From Rhodoplanes sp. (GTDB taxonomy: Bacteria > Pseudomonadota > Alphaproteobacteria > Rhizobiales > Xanthobacteraceae), in NCBI RefSeq assembly GCF_013377085.1, contig NZ_JACAAX010000012.1, forward strand, positions 1-64,000: a stretch of DNA of 64,000 bases, written 5' to 3'. Below are positions 53,157 to 64,000 of this stretch, one piece after another. The translations under genes and the position numbers were made by a program. The stretch's first letter is position 1, and each line of letters starts with the position of its first letter. The notes under the pieces were generated by a model. The model ran no database searches. It was given only the letters and a program-made list of their open reading frames with translations, and was not told where the DNA came from.

Positions 53157-54677
53157 CTACGCCGCGTCCGACACCTTCTTCGGCACTGCCCGCTCGCTCG
53201 CCAAGGCCTCCCGGACCCCTTCGCGTGCCCCCTCGCGGCCGGCCTCGTGATACTCGGCGTCCTCGTTGACGTTCCACACGTCGTAGCGCTGCTCACCGGC
53301 CAGGATGTTCTCCGCCGTCAGCATCGCCGTCATCATGGCATGGTCCTGGTTGTTGTACTTGTGCATGCCGTTGCGGCCGATCACGTGCAGGTTCGGGCAG
53401 CCGAGATCGAGGTCGCGCCGGATCATCGCGACATTGTCGCGATACGACTCGTCATAGACCGGATAGGCCTTGGGCTGGCGCACGACGCAGCCGCCCGTCA
53501 CGTCGGCCGCCGTGACCAGGCCGATCGTCTCGACCTCGCGGATCGCCAGCGTGATCAGCTCGTCGTCCGGCGCCGCCCACGTGCCGTCGCCCTCGAAGCA
53601 GAAATATTCGAGGCCGAGGCAGGTCTTGCCGGCCGGCACCATCTCGGGCGACCAGGAGCGGAAATTCTGCACCCGCCCCACCTTCACGGACGGGTCGTGG
53701 ATGTAGATCCAGTTGTCCGGGAACAGGTCGGGCTTGTCGACCATCAGGGCGACGGTGAGGAAGTCGCGGTAGCGCAGCGCCCGTGCATGGAACAGCGAGA
53801 TCGGCCGTGGCCGGATTTTCTCCACCAGCTCGGCGAGCGGCGCCGACGAGATCACGTGCCAGCTCGTGTAGCGCTCCGGCCCGGACGGTGTCGCCACCTC
53901 GATGTCCCAGAGCTGGCGCCTGGGATCGTAGGCGAGCGAGGCGAGCTCGCAGCCCATCAGCACCTGCGCGCCGCGCGCGACGATCTTGCGGGCGGCGGCC
54001 TCCCACATCATGCCGGGACCTTTTCGCGGGTAGCGGAAGGTCTCGATCAGGGTCTTGACCACCGGCTCGCCGGCGGCGGCGGGTTTTGGCGTGGTGCCGA
54101 GCGAGCGGCGCAGCGCGTTCAGCACCGCGACACTGAGGTCGAGCCCCTTGATGCGCTGGGCCGCCCAGTCGGCCGAGATCTCGTCGCACGACATGCCCCA
54201 CACCTTCTCGGTGTAGGTCTTGAAGAAAATGGAGAACAGCCGCTCGCCGAACTGGTTGCGCACCCACTGGTGGAACGTCGCAGGCTGCTCGATCGGGGCG
54301 GCGCGCGCCTTGAGATACGACAGCACGCAGGCGGCGCTCTCGATCACGCCGAGATTGCGCAGCGCCTCCATGGCGTTCAGCGGGTAGGAGTAGAACTTGC
54401 CGCCGTAGAAGATGCGCGACAGGCGCGGCCGCTCGATGAAGTCGTCGGGCAGGATCTCGTTCCACAGATCGACCACCTCCTTCGACTTGGAGAAGAAGCG
54501 GTGGCCGCCGATGTCGAACAGGAAGCCGTCATGCGCGACCGTGCGGCTGATGCCGCCGACATGGACGGGGTCCTTCTCGATCACGATGACGGACGGCGTG
54601 TGCTTGCTCAGGCAATAGGCCGCGGTGAGGCCGGCAGGACCTGCGCCGATCACGAACACGTCGGTGTGGATGCTCAT
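53157..54677 (-). CDS. FAD-dependent oxidoreductase (UDP-galactopyranose mutase/amine oxidase-like)
   Basis: A 506-aa flavoprotein. The N-terminal dinucleotide site is VFVIGAGPAGLTAAYCLSKH with the acidic strand end VIVIEKDP. The following GGISRTV and GFLFDIGGHRFFS match the family of FAD proteins related to UDP-galactopyranose mutase and protoporphyrinogen oxidase found in polysaccharide loci. The C-terminus has the second FAD motif near GRNGMHKYNNQDHAMMTA. The ATG overlaps the gtrA-like stop (ATGA), so the two are coupled. Likely acts on a lipid-linked or nucleotide sugar; not proven. Confidence 0.88.
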   Translation of the reverse strand: MSIHTDVFVIGAGPAGLTAAYCLSKHTPSVIVIEKDPVHVGGISRTVAHDGFLFDIGGHRFFSKSKEVVDLWNEILPDDFIERPRLSRIFYGGKFYSYPLNAMEALRNLGVIESAACVLSYLKARAAPIEQPATFHQWVRNQFGERLFSIFFKTYTEKVWGMSCDEISADWAAQRIKGLDLSVAVLNALRRSLGTTPKPAAAGEPVVKTLIETFRYPRKGPGMMWEAAARKIVARGAQVLMGCELASLAYDPRRQLWDIEVATPSGPERYTSWHVISSAPLAELVEKIRPRPISLFHARALRYRDFLTVALMVDKPDLFPDNWIYIHDPSVKVGRVQNFRSWSPEMVPAGKTCLGLEYFCFEGDGTWAAPDDELITLAIREVETIGLVTAADVTGGCVVRQPKAYPVYDESYRDNVAMIRRDLDLGCPNLHVIGRNGMHKYNNQDHAMMTAMLTAENILAGEQRYDVWNVNEDAEYHEAGREGAREGVREALASERAVPKKVSDAA

Positions 54678-55183
54678 GGCTTCGAGACTCCGGAGCGCGG
54701 CGCGGCAATCGGCGCGAAGGCGTAGAGCCGATGCCCGTTGTAGGAGACGAGGGCCGCGATCGCCGCCCCGATGACGGTGGCGGCCTGCGGCAGGAACCCG
54801 AGGACGGTGAGGACGAGGGCGGCGAAGACGGCGTAGCTGGTGCCCTGCGCGACCGCGGTGACGACGGCGTAGCGCACCGCCTCGGCGTGCTGGCGCCGGC
54901 CACTGCGGTCGAACGTCAGGGCGCGGTTGAGCCGCCAGGTGACCAGCGTCGCCACGGCGAGCGAGACCAGCCGTACGACGAGCGGGTGGTCGAGATGCTG
55001 CGGGATCGCCGTGAAGACCGAGAGATCGGTGAGGAGCCCGACGGCGCCGACGCCGAGAAAGCGCATCGGCCGCGGCAGGCGGGCGACCAGGCGGCGGAAC
55101 AGGTCGGTCCGGTCCGGTGATGCCATGTCCGCGGCGGCGGTCGCGCCGACCGCGCCCGCGTCGAGCTGGTTCCCTGCCGCCAT
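54674..55183 (-). CDS. GtrA family membrane protein
   Basis: A protein of about 169 aa (start uncertain: ATG at 55181, or at 55124 for a shorter form) with four helices of the GtrA family, associated with flipping of polyprenyl-linked sugars across the inner membrane. Motifs: MRFLGVGAVGLLTDLSVFTA, VTWRLNRALTFDR and VSYNGHRLYAF. Translationally coupled to the downstream FAD oxidoreductase and divergent from the STT3-like protein, which supports a glycan-modification locus. Confidence 0.88.
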   Translation of the reverse strand: MAAGNQLDAGAVGATAAADMASPDRTDLFRRLVARLPRPMRFLGVGAVGLLTDLSVFTAIPQHLDHPLVVRLVSLAVATLVTWRLNRALTFDRSGRRQHAEAVRYAVVTAVAQGTSYAVFAALVLTVLGFLPQAATVIGAAIAALVSYNGHRLYAFAPIAAPRSGVSKP

Positions 55184-55387
55184 CCCGTGCCCCGTCCCGA
55201 ACCGCATCGATCCGGCGGACGCGGTGCGACCTTTCGCCGGGATCGAAGTCCACGACTTTCGCAGCCGATCCTTAATGGCCGGACACCGATGTCCCTCGGA
55301 TTTCGGTCGATCGCCGGAAGCCTTAATGGAACGTCAACGGAGCTGCGGCTGTATTGGCGGCGGCCGATCCACACCCGACGAGGCGCC

Positions 55388-57229
55388 ATGTCCGCCGGTC
55401 CGATGCGCCTGCAAAACGTCGCGCTGCTGCTCGGGCTCGCCTGGCTCGCGGTGGCGGCGCAGCTTCTCGTGCTGTACTGGGCCGGCACCGCCGACATCCT
55501 CTCCGACACCGACGACGCCATGCGGCTGGTCGAGCTGCGTGCCTATCTGGACGGCCGCGGCTGGTTCGACCTGCACGAGCCGCGCGTCAGCCCGCCGGCC
55601 GGCTACGACACCCATTGGTCGCGCCTGATCGACGCGGGCCTCGCCGGCCTTTTCCGCGTGCTCGAGCTGGTCGCCGATCCCGGGCTCGCCGAGCGGCTGA
55701 TGCGGACGATCTGGCCGCTCGTCTGGCTGGTGCCGGCGATGGCCGGCGTGCTGCTGCTGGCGCTCCGCCTCGGCGGCGCCGCCGCGCTGCCGCCCGCCGC
55801 CGTGCTGCTGGTGCTCGGCCTGCCGGCCTTCCAGCAGTTCGTGCCAGGGCGGATCGACCACCACAATGTCCAGATCACGCTCGCCGTGCTGGTGCTGGCC
55901 GCGACCGCCTGGTCCGACCGGCGGCGATGGGCCGCCCCGGCGGCCGGCTTTCTAACGGCGCTCGCTCTGGCGATCGGCTTCGAGAGCCTCGCCTTCGTGG
56001 TGCTGTGCGGCACCGCCCTGGCGCTGCGCTTCGCCTGCGAGCGCCCGCCCGCCGACCAGGCGACCGGCCCGGCTGGGCAAGCCCTGGCGGGCTATGGCCT
56101 GGCGCTCGCCGCCGGCATCGCCGTGGTCTTCCTGACCGGTGTCGCCCCGGCCCGCTGGGCCGTCACGGCCTGCGACGCGCTCGCCATCAATACGGCCGTG
56201 CCGGTCGCCGTCGCCGGCGTGCTGCTCGCAGTCGCCGCCCGGCTCGCCGCGGCGAACCGGGTCGCGCGGCTGCTCGCCGTGGCGACCGTGGCGGCGACCG
56301 CCATCGCCCTGGCGCTGGCGCTCGAGCCGGCCTGCCGGCGCGGCCCCTTCGCCATGATGGACCCGGCGGTCGGGCCGATTTGGCTCGCCCATGTGAAGGA
56401 GAGCCAGCCGCTGCTGGTCATGGCCGGCACCGCCCCGGCCGTCGCCGCCACGGTCGCCGCCTTCCCGCTGGTCGCGCTGCTCGCCGTCCTGGTCATGGCG
56501 AGGGCACCGAAGCGGCGGCGGGATTTCGCCACCCTCACGGTCGCGGCCGTGCTGCTCGCGGCCGTGGTGCTGATGGTCGGCAATGCCAAGCTCTACGTCT
56601 ACGCGGCCTGGTTCGGCATGCCCGTGGTCGCTGCCGTGCTGGCCGGCCTCGCCGACGCCCGGCTCGCGGTCCGCAGCCTGGTCGCGGTGCTGCTCGCCCC
56701 GGCCGTCCTGGGGTCGCTCGCCGGCGCCCTCGCGACCGCGATCGCCGGAGCCGAACCGACCAGTTCGACCCGGTCCGCCCCTGACGCGGTGGCGCGCGCC
56801 TGCCTGACCGACGCCAGCTACCGCGTCCTCGCCGGCCTGCCGCCCGGCCTGGTGGTGGCGGCGATCGACTACGGCCCGTTCATCCTGGCCCTGACGCCCC
56901 ATGCGGTGCTGGGCGCCCCCTACCACCGCCTGTCCGAGGCGATCCTGGCGACCGACCGCATCTTCGCCCTGCCGCCCGATCGGGCCCGGCCGCTTCTCGC
57001 CGGCCTCGCCACGACCCATTCGGGCGCCACCTATGTGGCGGTGTGCCGGACCGCCTCCACACCCGCCGCCGTGGAGGCGCGCCGGCCGGCCGACGGGCTC
57101 GAGGCGCGCCTGCGGACGGGCGCCGTCCCGGCCTGGCTGGCGCCCGTCCAAGGCCCGTCGGATGCGGGGGCGCCGGAGACGGGTCTCGCCATCTTTCGAG
57201 TGCTGCCGGAGGCTGGTCCCGGCCGTTAA
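55388..57229 (+). CDS. Polytopic membrane protein, STT3/oligosaccharyltransferase-like
   Basis: A 613-aa protein with about 11 to 13 membrane helices and a C-terminal soluble part (about 500-613). Two short conserved-looking loops follow the pattern of GT-C glycosyltransferases of the STT3/PglB type. The first is an acidic loop, LSDTDDAMRLVEL (38-50), with YDTHWSRLIDA (73-83). The second is GRIDHHN (154-160), reminiscent of the metal-binding loop of oligosaccharyltransferases. The WWDYG acceptor motif of STT3 is not present in the C-terminal part. Donor and acceptor are unknown. Beside gtrA and a UGM-like gene, glycosyl transfer at the periplasmic face is likely. Confidence 0.75.
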   Translation: MSAGPMRLQNVALLLGLAWLAVAAQLLVLYWAGTADILSDTDDAMRLVELRAYLDGRGWFDLHEPRVSPPAGYDTHWSRLIDAGLAGLFRVLELVADPGLAERLMRTIWPLVWLVPAMAGVLLLALRLGGAAALPPAAVLLVLGLPAFQQFVPGRIDHHNVQITLAVLVLAATAWSDRRRWAAPAAGFLTALALAIGFESLAFVVLCGTALALRFACERPPADQATGPAGQALAGYGLALAAGIAVVFLTGVAPARWAVTACDALAINTAVPVAVAGVLLAVAARLAAANRVARLLAVATVAATAIALALALEPACRRGPFAMMDPAVGPIWLAHVKESQPLLVMAGTAPAVAATVAAFPLVALLAVLVMARAPKRRRDFATLTVAAVLLAAVVLMVGNAKLYVYAAWFGMPVVAAVLAGLADARLAVRSLVAVLLAPAVLGSLAGALATAIAGAEPTSSTRSAPDAVARACLTDASYRVLAGLPPGLVVAAIDYGPFILALTPHAVLGAPYHRLSEAILATDRIFALPPDRARPLLAGLATTHSGATYVAVCRTASTPAAVEARRPADGLEARLRTGAVPAWLAPVQGPSDAGAPETGLAIFRVLPEAGPGR

Positions 57230-57274
57230 CGAAAGCGGCTCGCGGCTTTAGCCGGCGTTTTCGAAAACGTCCGC

Positions 57275-57302
57275 CTTGCAGGCCATGACGGCCCTCCTAT
57301 AT
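57275..57302 (+). promoter_or_regulatory. RpoH (sigma-32) heat-shock promoter for dnaK
   Basis: CTTG (57275-57278), 17 bases, then CCTATAT (57296-57302), matching the alphaproteobacterial RpoH pattern CTTG-N17-CYTATNT exactly. Lies about 140 bp before the dnaK start, a usual distance. Confidence 0.85.
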
Positions 57303-57443
57303 GACCGTTTGAACCCGCCTCACCGGCGGTTGCCGTTATTTCAAGGGGCCGGACCCAAGGCACCTGCAGGCATGAGGCCTGCGGACGCTTCCGGGTGCTG
57401 TTCAGGCTCGGCCGGCCTGCTGCGATAGAGAAGGACAAGGACA

Positions 57444-59363
<1,920 letters not shown>

Positions 59364-59515
59364 TGCCTTCGCCCCTCTCCCCGACGGGAGAGGGGCGGCT
59401 TCCGGGCGCTGTGCACGGAAGCCGGGTGAGGGGTTCCTTTTTGTCGTTCAACGTTTTTCGTTTTGCGATGCCGATCGTCACCACTCGCCCGCCTCGCTCA
59501 CTGACGCTCGCTCGA

Positions 59516-59545
59516 CACCCTCTCCCATAAGGGGAGAGGGTTTTT
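59516..59545 (+). terminator. Intrinsic-terminator-like hairpin between dnaK and dnaJ
   Basis: ACCCTCTCC, a short loop, GGGAGAGGGT and then TTTTT. This is the only hairpin in the gap with a T-run, 21 bp before the dnaJ start. Partial read-through would set a lower level of DnaJ than DnaK. A further GC-rich inverted repeat lies at about 59369-59395. Confidence 0.6.
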
Positions 59546-59566
59546 CGTGCGTGGGGGACCGGCTGA

Positions 59567-60685
59567 ATGTCCAAGCGCGATTATTACGAGGTGCTCGGAG
59601 TCCAGCGCGGCGCCAGCGAGTCCGACCTCAAGTCCGCCTATCGCAAGCTCGCGATGAAGTATCACCCGGACCGCAATCCGGGCGACGGCGAGTGCGAGCA
59701 CCGCTTCAAGGAGGTCAACGAGGCCTACGAGGTCCTGAAGGACGCCGACAAGCGGGCCGCCTATGAGCGCTTCGGTCATGCCGCCTTCGAGCAGGGCGGC
59801 GGCGCCGGCTTCGGGGCCGACTTCGCCTCGACATTCGCCGACATCTTCGACGATTTCTTCGGCATGCGCGGGCGCGCCCGCGGCTCCGGCCGCGAGCGCG
59901 GCGCCGATCTCCGCTACAACATGGAGATCTCGCTGGAGGAGAGCTACCACGGCAAGGTCGCGCCGGTGCGCATCCCGACCTCGGTCACCTGCGAGGTGTG
60001 CTCGGGAACCGGCGCCAAGGCCGGCACCAAGCCGAAGCCCTGCACGACCTGCGGCGGCCACGGCAAGATCCGGCACGCGCAAGGCTTCTTCACGCTCGAG
60101 CGGACCTGCCCGGCCTGCCACGGACGCGGCCAGGTGATCGACGACCCCTGCCCGGCCTGCGCCGGCGCCGGGCGCGTCACCCGCGAGCGCACGCTGTCGG
60201 TCAACATCCCGCCCGGCGTCGAGGACGGCACCCGCATCCGGCTGGCCAGCGAGGGCGAGGCCGGCGTGCGCGGGGGACCGGCCGGCGACCTCTACATCTT
60301 CCTGTCGATCACGCCGCACGCCTTCTTCCAGCGCGACGGCGCCGACCTGCACTGCCGGGTGCCGATCTCGATGGTGACGGCGGCGCTCGGCGGCGACTTC
60401 GAGGTGCCGACCATCGACGGCAGCAAGACCAAGGTGAAGGTTCCGGACGGCACCCAGTCGGGCCGGCGCTTCCGGCTGACCAGCAAGGGCATGCCGGTTC
60501 TCCGCTCCAAGCAGATGGGCGACATGTACGTCCAGGTGGTGGTCGAGACGCCGCAGAGCCTCACCAAGCGGCAGCGCGAGCTGTTGGTGGAATTCGAGAA
60601 ACTGTCCTCGACCGCGACCCATCCGGAGTCCGCGGGGTTCTTCGGCAGGGTCAAGGAGTTCTTCGGGAACAAGGCCTCGCCGTGA
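59567..60685 (+). CDS. dnaJ: DnaJ, Hsp40 co-chaperone
   Basis: A 372-aa class I J-protein. The J domain (1-70) has the HPD motif in [10 protein letters not shown]. It is followed by a Gly/Phe-rich stretch and four zinc repeats: [24 protein letters not shown] and CPACAGAG. The C-terminal substrate domains are complete. Stimulates DnaK ATP hydrolysis. Separated from dnaK by repeats and a possible attenuator. Confidence 0.99.
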   Translation: MSKRDYYEVLGVQRGASESDLKSAYRKLAMKYHPDRNPGDGECEHRFKEVNEAYEVLKDADKRAAYERFGHAAFEQGGGAGFGADFASTFADIFDDFFGMRGRARGSGRERGADLRYNMEISLEESYHGKVAPVRIPTSVTCEVCSGTGAKAGTKPKPCTTCGGHGKIRHAQGFFTLERTCPACHGRGQVIDDPCPACAGAGRVTRERTLSVNIPPGVEDGTRIRLASEGEAGVRGGPAGDLYIFLSITPHAFFQRDGADLHCRVPISMVTAALGGDFEVPTIDGSKTKVKVPDGTQSGRRFRLTSKGMPVLRSKQMGDMYVQVVVETPQSLTKRQRELLVEFEKLSSTATHPESAGFFGRVKEFFGNKASP

Positions 60686-60771
60686 ACGGGGTTGACCCGG
60701 ACGCCCCGGACCTATACCCGTGACGTTTCCGTGACGAAGCAGTTTGCCGCGTCGCAGCCCAGTAGTTGAAA

Positions 60772-61374
60772 ATGCCGTTTCAGTCCGCTGTGGGCACCGC
60801 CAGGAAGGGCCTTCGCATCGACGACGATGTAAGGTTCATCCGGTCGTGGATCGAGAAACCGTTGGCGATGGGCGCCGTGATGCCGTCGAGCAAGCCGCTC
60901 GCGCGCGCCATGGCGAGCTTCGTCGACCCCGATGCCCAAGGCAAGGTGATCGAGCTCGGACCCGGCACCGGTGCCATCACGGAAGCCCTGGTCGAGCACG
61001 GCGTCGACGAGTCGCGTTTGGTGCTGGTCGAGTTCAACTCCAACTTCTGCCGCCTGCTGCGCGCCCGCTATCCGGCCGCGACCGTGATCCAGGGCGACGC
61101 CTACCGGCTGCGCCGGCTGTTCGGCGAAATTCACCGCGGCGAAGTCTCCGCCGTGGTGTCCGGGCTGCCGCTGGTGACCAAGCCGCTGCGCACCCGCCTG
61201 CGCCTGATCAGCGAGGCCTTCGGGCTGCTGCAGCCGGGCGCCCCCTTCATCCAGTTCACCTATTCGGTGGTGCCGCCGATCCCCCGCGCGCTGGCGCGGG
61301 TGCGGGTCGAGGCCTCCGAGCGCATCTGGCTGAACCTGCCGCCCGCCCGCGTCTGGGTCTATCGCCGCGGCTGA
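60772..61374 (+). CDS. pmtA: PmtA-like SAM-dependent phospholipid methyltransferase
   Basis: A 200-aa class I methyltransferase. The SAM motif is VIELGPGTGAITEALVEHG (about 60-78), with VEFNSNFCRLLRARYP as the acidic-loop region and VSGLPLVTKP as the motif IV part. This matches the short rhizobial PmtA type that turns phosphatidylethanolamine into phosphatidylcholine on the inner face of the membrane. The position just after dnaJ is also usual for it. ATG at 60772 chosen over the TTG at 60766. Confidence 0.83.
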   Translation: MPFQSAVGTARKGLRIDDDVRFIRSWIEKPLAMGAVMPSSKPLARAMASFVDPDAQGKVIELGPGTGAITEALVEHGVDESRLVLVEFNSNFCRLLRARYPAATVIQGDAYRLRRLFGEIHRGEVSAVVSGLPLVTKPLRTRLRLISEAFGLLQPGAPFIQFTYSVVPPIPRALARVRVEASERIWLNLPPARVWVYRRG

Positions 61375-61487
61375 GAGCGACCGTCTTCCCAGCCTCTTCG
61401 CAGAAATTCGTCTTGCCTCCGGCCCTTGCCGAGGCCACTTTTCGCGCGCCGGATTCTTTCGACTTCGGTACGCCGTTGCACTGCCTC

Positions 61488-61586
61488 CACCCTCATGGTG
61501 AGGAGCGATCCGAAGGATCGCGTCTCGAACCATGAGGCCGGCTGCGCCCTTCGGGACGGCTGCTTCGCAGCCTCCTCAGGGTGACG
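61488..61586. repeat. Dispersed palindromic repeat with CATGGTGAGGAG arm
   Basis: CACCCTCATGGTGAGGAGCG, GATCCGAAGGATC, CGAACCATGAGG, then CCCTTCGGG, GGCTGCTTCGCAGCC and CCTCAGGGTGACGG: several small hairpins inside one long imperfect palindrome. A widespread Rhizobiales repeat type. Lies between the pmtA-like gene and pyrF. Confidence 0.7.
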
Positions 61587-61654
61587 GCGGAGAGGGTCGG
61601 TGCGATGGCGCAAGGATTCGCGTTCGCATCTGATCTTGCGGAGAGGGAACTGCC

Positions 61655-62362
61655 GTGGAACATCCGCGCGATCGTCTGATCGTCGCCCTCGATCTGCCGT
61701 CCGTCGAGGCCGCCGAGGCCGTGATCGAACGGCTCGGCGACAGCGTCACGTTCTACAAGATCGGCTATCAGCTCGCCTTCGCGGGCGGGCTTTCGCTCGC
61801 CGAGCGACTGATCTTCAGCGGCCGGCGCGTCTTCATCGACCTCAAGCTGCACGACATCGGCAACACGGTCGAAAAGGGCGTCGAGAGCGTCGCCCGCATG
61901 GGGGCGACCTTCCTCACCGTGCACGCCTATCCGCAGACCATGAAGGCGGCCGTGGAGGGGCGCGGCGACTCCAATCTGCGCATCCTCGCCGTGACGGTGC
62001 TGACCTCCTACGACGACGCGGACCTGGCCGCCGCCGGCTACGACTTCACGGTGTCGGAGCTGGTCGCCGAGCGGGCCGCGCAGGCGCACGACATCGGCGT
62101 CGACGGCCTGGTCTGCTCGGCCGAGGAGGCCGCCATGCTGCGGCCCCGCATCGGCCACGGCATGGTGCTGGTGACGCCCGGCATCCGCCCGAGCGGGACC
62201 GAGGTCGGCGACCAGAAGCGGGTGAAGACGCCGCGCGACGCCATCCTGGCCGGCGCCGACTATCTGGTGGTCGGCCGGCCGATCGTCGCGGCCAAGAATC
62301 CGCGGGCCGCCGCCGACGCCATCGTCGCCGAGATCGAGATCGCCGCGAACGAGCAGGTGTGA
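61655..62362 (+). CDS. pyrF: PyrF, orotidine 5'-phosphate decarboxylase
   Basis: A 235-aa TIM-barrel enzyme giving UMP, the last step of de novo pyrimidine synthesis. The active-site motif [16 protein letters not shown] carries the catalytic Asp-Lys-Asp set. VTPGIRPSG and [14 protein letters not shown] bind phosphate at the C-terminus. The start is GTG at 61655, giving the normal N-terminus ([15 protein letters not shown]). Confidence 0.97.
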   Translation: MEHPRDRLIVALDLPSVEAAEAVIERLGDSVTFYKIGYQLAFAGGLSLAERLIFSGRRVFIDLKLHDIGNTVEKGVESVARMGATFLTVHAYPQTMKAAVEGRGDSNLRILAVTVLTSYDDADLAAAGYDFTVSELVAERAAQAHDIGVDGLVCSAEEAAMLRPRIGHGMVLVTPGIRPSGTEVGDQKRVKTPRDAILAGADYLVVGRPIVAAKNPRAAADAIVAEIEIAANEQV

Positions 62363-62402
62363 CCCGAGCCGGTGCGCGCCGTGCCGGTGCGAGCGCAAGG
62401 AT

Positions 62403-62711
62403 ATGAGCATGCCGAAGGCATACTGGATCGGCCGCATCGACGTGACGGACGCCGACGCCTACAAGGCCTATGTGGCGGCGAACGCCACGGCTTTCGCCAA
62501 GTACGGGGCAAAGTTCCTGGTGCGGGCCGGTCGCTTCGAGGCGGTCGAGGGCCCGGCGCGCTCGCGCCAGGTGGTGATCGAGTTCGCCGACTACGAGACG
62601 GCGCTGGCCTGCTACGGCTCGCCCGAATACGCCGCCGCCCAGGCGCTGCGCGCCTCGGCCTCGGCGGGCGAGCTCGTCATCGTCGAAGGCTATGACGGCC
62701 CGCAGCCTTAG
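62403..62711 (+). CDS. DUF1330 family protein
   Basis: A 102-aa protein of the dimeric ferredoxin-like DUF1330 family: YWIGRIDVTDADAYKAYVAA, FLVRAGRFEAVEG, VVIEFADYETALACYGSPEY and a C-terminal LVIVEGYDG. Biochemical role is unknown for the family. Starts 40 bp after pyrF on the same strand, probably the same transcript. Two in-frame ATGs (62403, 62409). Confidence 0.92.
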   Translation: MSMPKAYWIGRIDVTDADAYKAYVAANATAFAKYGAKFLVRAGRFEAVEGPARSRQVVIEFADYETALACYGSPEYAAAQALRASASAGELVIVEGYDGPQP

Positions 62712-62877
62712 CCGAACCAGCGCCGGCGCGACCCGGTCGACGGGACCCCCTTCTTCATCTTCCGATCACCGTGGCGCCCTCGTCGCCGGCTCAGGACGGC
62801 TTCGGGCCGTACGGCGCCGGCGTGATCGGATCGAGCGGAAGTCTGTATGGGCCGCCCTCACGGCTCCCGGCGAGCCC

Positions 62878-64000
62878 TTACCACTGGTACCGAACAACAC
62901 CCTTTCCAGCATATGCGCGCGTGACGCTGGACCACTCACCCTCGAAGGTCGCAGCCGTCGACCAGCCGTTCAGCCAATTTTGCGCCACTGTCGCCGTGAC
63001 CAGCGCGGAGTCGGAGGCCTGCGCCGCGCCGTTGACGACGAAGCTCGCCCCGGGCAGCGCCTGGAAGGTCGCGGCAATCGATCTGTCGGGATTGAAGTCA
63101 TGCGCCCAGGCGATGCGGCCGCGCAACGAGAGGATACCGCCGGCCGTCGCAAAGGACTTGTCGGTGCGAAGGCCCAGTTCGCTGCGGCTGTCGGTCGCGT
63201 TCTTGGCGGCGTAGGCCAGCGCGAAAGCGGCGGCTCCGGAGACGACCGTTTCCGTGTAGGCCGGCAGCTCGAAAGTCGTAACCTGCGCAGCGGCATAGGG
63301 CGTGAGGCCGACGCCGAGCGTCGCGAAGCGATAACCGCCTTCGACCCGGCCGCTGAAGGCGTTGGCGCTGATCTCGGCGCGCAGCCGGTCGGCACCCGCC
63401 ACCGTCACGGTCCGATCAGTCACGATGTTTTGCCAGCCATAGGCGAGCGCCGCAGCGAGGTAGCTCGGGCCGTTGACATGGCGCACATAGGCGCCTGCCT
63501 GAAACAGGTCGGAGCGGCCGGAGCCAAACCCGTTGACTCCGAAGGTCGTGCCGCCGCCGGCAAGCGCGAATCCTGCGACGGTGTCCGGTGAGAGGCGGTA
63601 GTCCGCGCCCAAGGCCGTGCCGAAGATTCGGCTGGTCGCTTGATTCGATCCGACGACTGCATTGCCATCGGTGGTCTGTGAGCCGCCGAACCCCGAGGCC
63701 CACACGCTCCAGCGCTGCGCATCGGCAGCAGGCTGCGCCTTGACGAACATAGCCAGGGCGTCGCTGGCGCGCCGGGACCCGGTGGCGCTCGTCCGATCGC
63801 TTTCCTCGGCGTAGGCGGCCGGCCTCATCGCGCCGCCAGCATCGCCGGCGCGGTCCGCGGCCGGATCGGTCAGAAGGCCGAGGAACAGCGTCATCGCATC
63901 GAATGACGTCTGTTGCGGCGCGGTGCCAATTTCGCCGGAGAGTTGCGACAGCGCGGCGGGCAAGGCGCTGCCAGTCAGGCCGAAAACGGACAGGAAGCCC
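62878..64000 (-). CDS. Autotransporter, C-terminal part (5' end outside the window)
   Basis: The last 374 codons of an autotransporter: the frame is open to the window edge, so signal peptide and passenger are not seen. The segment VFGLTGSALPAALSQLSGE at the edge matches the linker that precedes the barrel in this family and parallels the linker of the autotransporter at 41040-43952. The barrel (last 280 residues) begins WSVWASGFGGSQTTDGN and ends with GVVRYQW, an aromatic-terminated final strand as required for outer-membrane insertion. Confidence 0.92.
   Translation of the reverse strand, partial: GFLSVFGLTGSALPAALSQLSGEIGTAPQQTSFDAMTLFLGLLTDPAADRAGDAGGAMRPAAYAEESDRTSATGSRRASDALAMFVKAQPAADAQRWSVWASGFGGSQTTDGNAVVGSNQATSRIFGTALGADYRLSPDTVAGFALAGGGTTFGVNGFGSGRSDLFQAGAYVRHVNGPSYLAAALAYGWQNIVTDRTVTVAGADRLRAEISANAFSGRVEGGYRFATLGVGLTPYAAAQVTTFELPAYTETVVSGAAAFALAYAAKNATDSRSELGLRTDKSFATAGGILSLRGRIAWAHDFNPDRSIAATFQALPGASFVVNGAAQASDSALVTATVAQNWLNGWSTAATFEGEWSSVTRAYAGKGVVRYQW

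Noticed and set aside
57230-57443. CIRCE/HrcA element before dnaK
   Set aside because: No TTAGCACTC-N9-GAGTGCTAA repeat was found. The region instead has an RpoH-type promoter.

Overview
The window is GC-rich chromosomal DNA from an alphaproteobacterium, most likely of the order Hyphomicrobiales (Rhizobiales). Indicators are GcrA (a CcrM-linked cell-cycle regulator), a PmtA-type phospholipid methyltransferase next to dnaKJ, an alphaproteobacterial-type heat-shock promoter before dnaK, a ruvCAB-ybgC-tolQRA cluster, the phoR-pstSCAB-phoU-phoB order and many short GC-rich palindromic intergenic repeats. Genus cannot be fixed from sequence alone. No rRNA, tRNA or CRISPR was seen.

Layout. 1-10.7 kb (mostly minus strand): ruvC, ruvA, a cytidine deaminase, ruvB, an internally duplicated protein of unknown function, ybgC, then an interruption (an exported 626-aa protein on the plus strand, a TetR regulator, a DUF2852 protein), then tolQ, tolR and a very short tolA. 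10.9-18.5 kb: an EAL-CBS-GGDEF signalling protein, a methylmalonyl-CoA decarboxylase-like crotonase, mepA, a Rossmann-fold protein, queG, a GST and uppP. 18.8-23.2 kb: a molybdenum hydroxylase large subunit whose 3' end is followed by an AT-rich two-gene cassette and then by a second, about 97% identical copy of that 3' end. 23.3-32.6 kb: catabolic and transport genes (mannonate dehydratase-like/GntR, a TctC-type binding protein, an amino-acid-type binding protein, GST, crotonase, CoA-transferase), two decayed genes and a membrane protein. 32.6-39.7 kb: the phosphate regulon with a consensus Pho box before pstS. 39.7-44.6 kb: an AraC regulator, an autotransporter, gcrA. 45-53 kb: argD-argF, hslO, apaG, opgC with two SGNH proteins, a small membrane protein and a Sco protein. 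53-57.2 kb: a probable surface-glycan locus (FAD oxidoreductase, GtrA, STT3-like protein). 57.4-64 kb: dnaK, dnaJ, a pmtA-like gene, pyrF, a DUF1330 protein and the 3' part of a second autotransporter.

Most genes are housekeeping. The clearest accessory block is the AT-rich cassette at about 21.1-22.97 kb. It encodes a 153-aa protein of unknown function and, 5 bp downstream, a 429-aa protein whose C-terminus resembles ImmA/IrrE peptidases but lacks HExxH. The cassette sits between 206-bp direct repeats of the host gene's 3' end, which suggests integration of an element of about 2.1 kb that rebuilt the target gene. It is the best candidate here for an undescribed system. Secondary points of interest are a catalytically degenerate SGNH paralogue beside an apparently intact one, a crotonase lacking both catalytic glutamates, a MITE-like element, a repeat-containing argD leader and GANTC sites upstream of gcrA.
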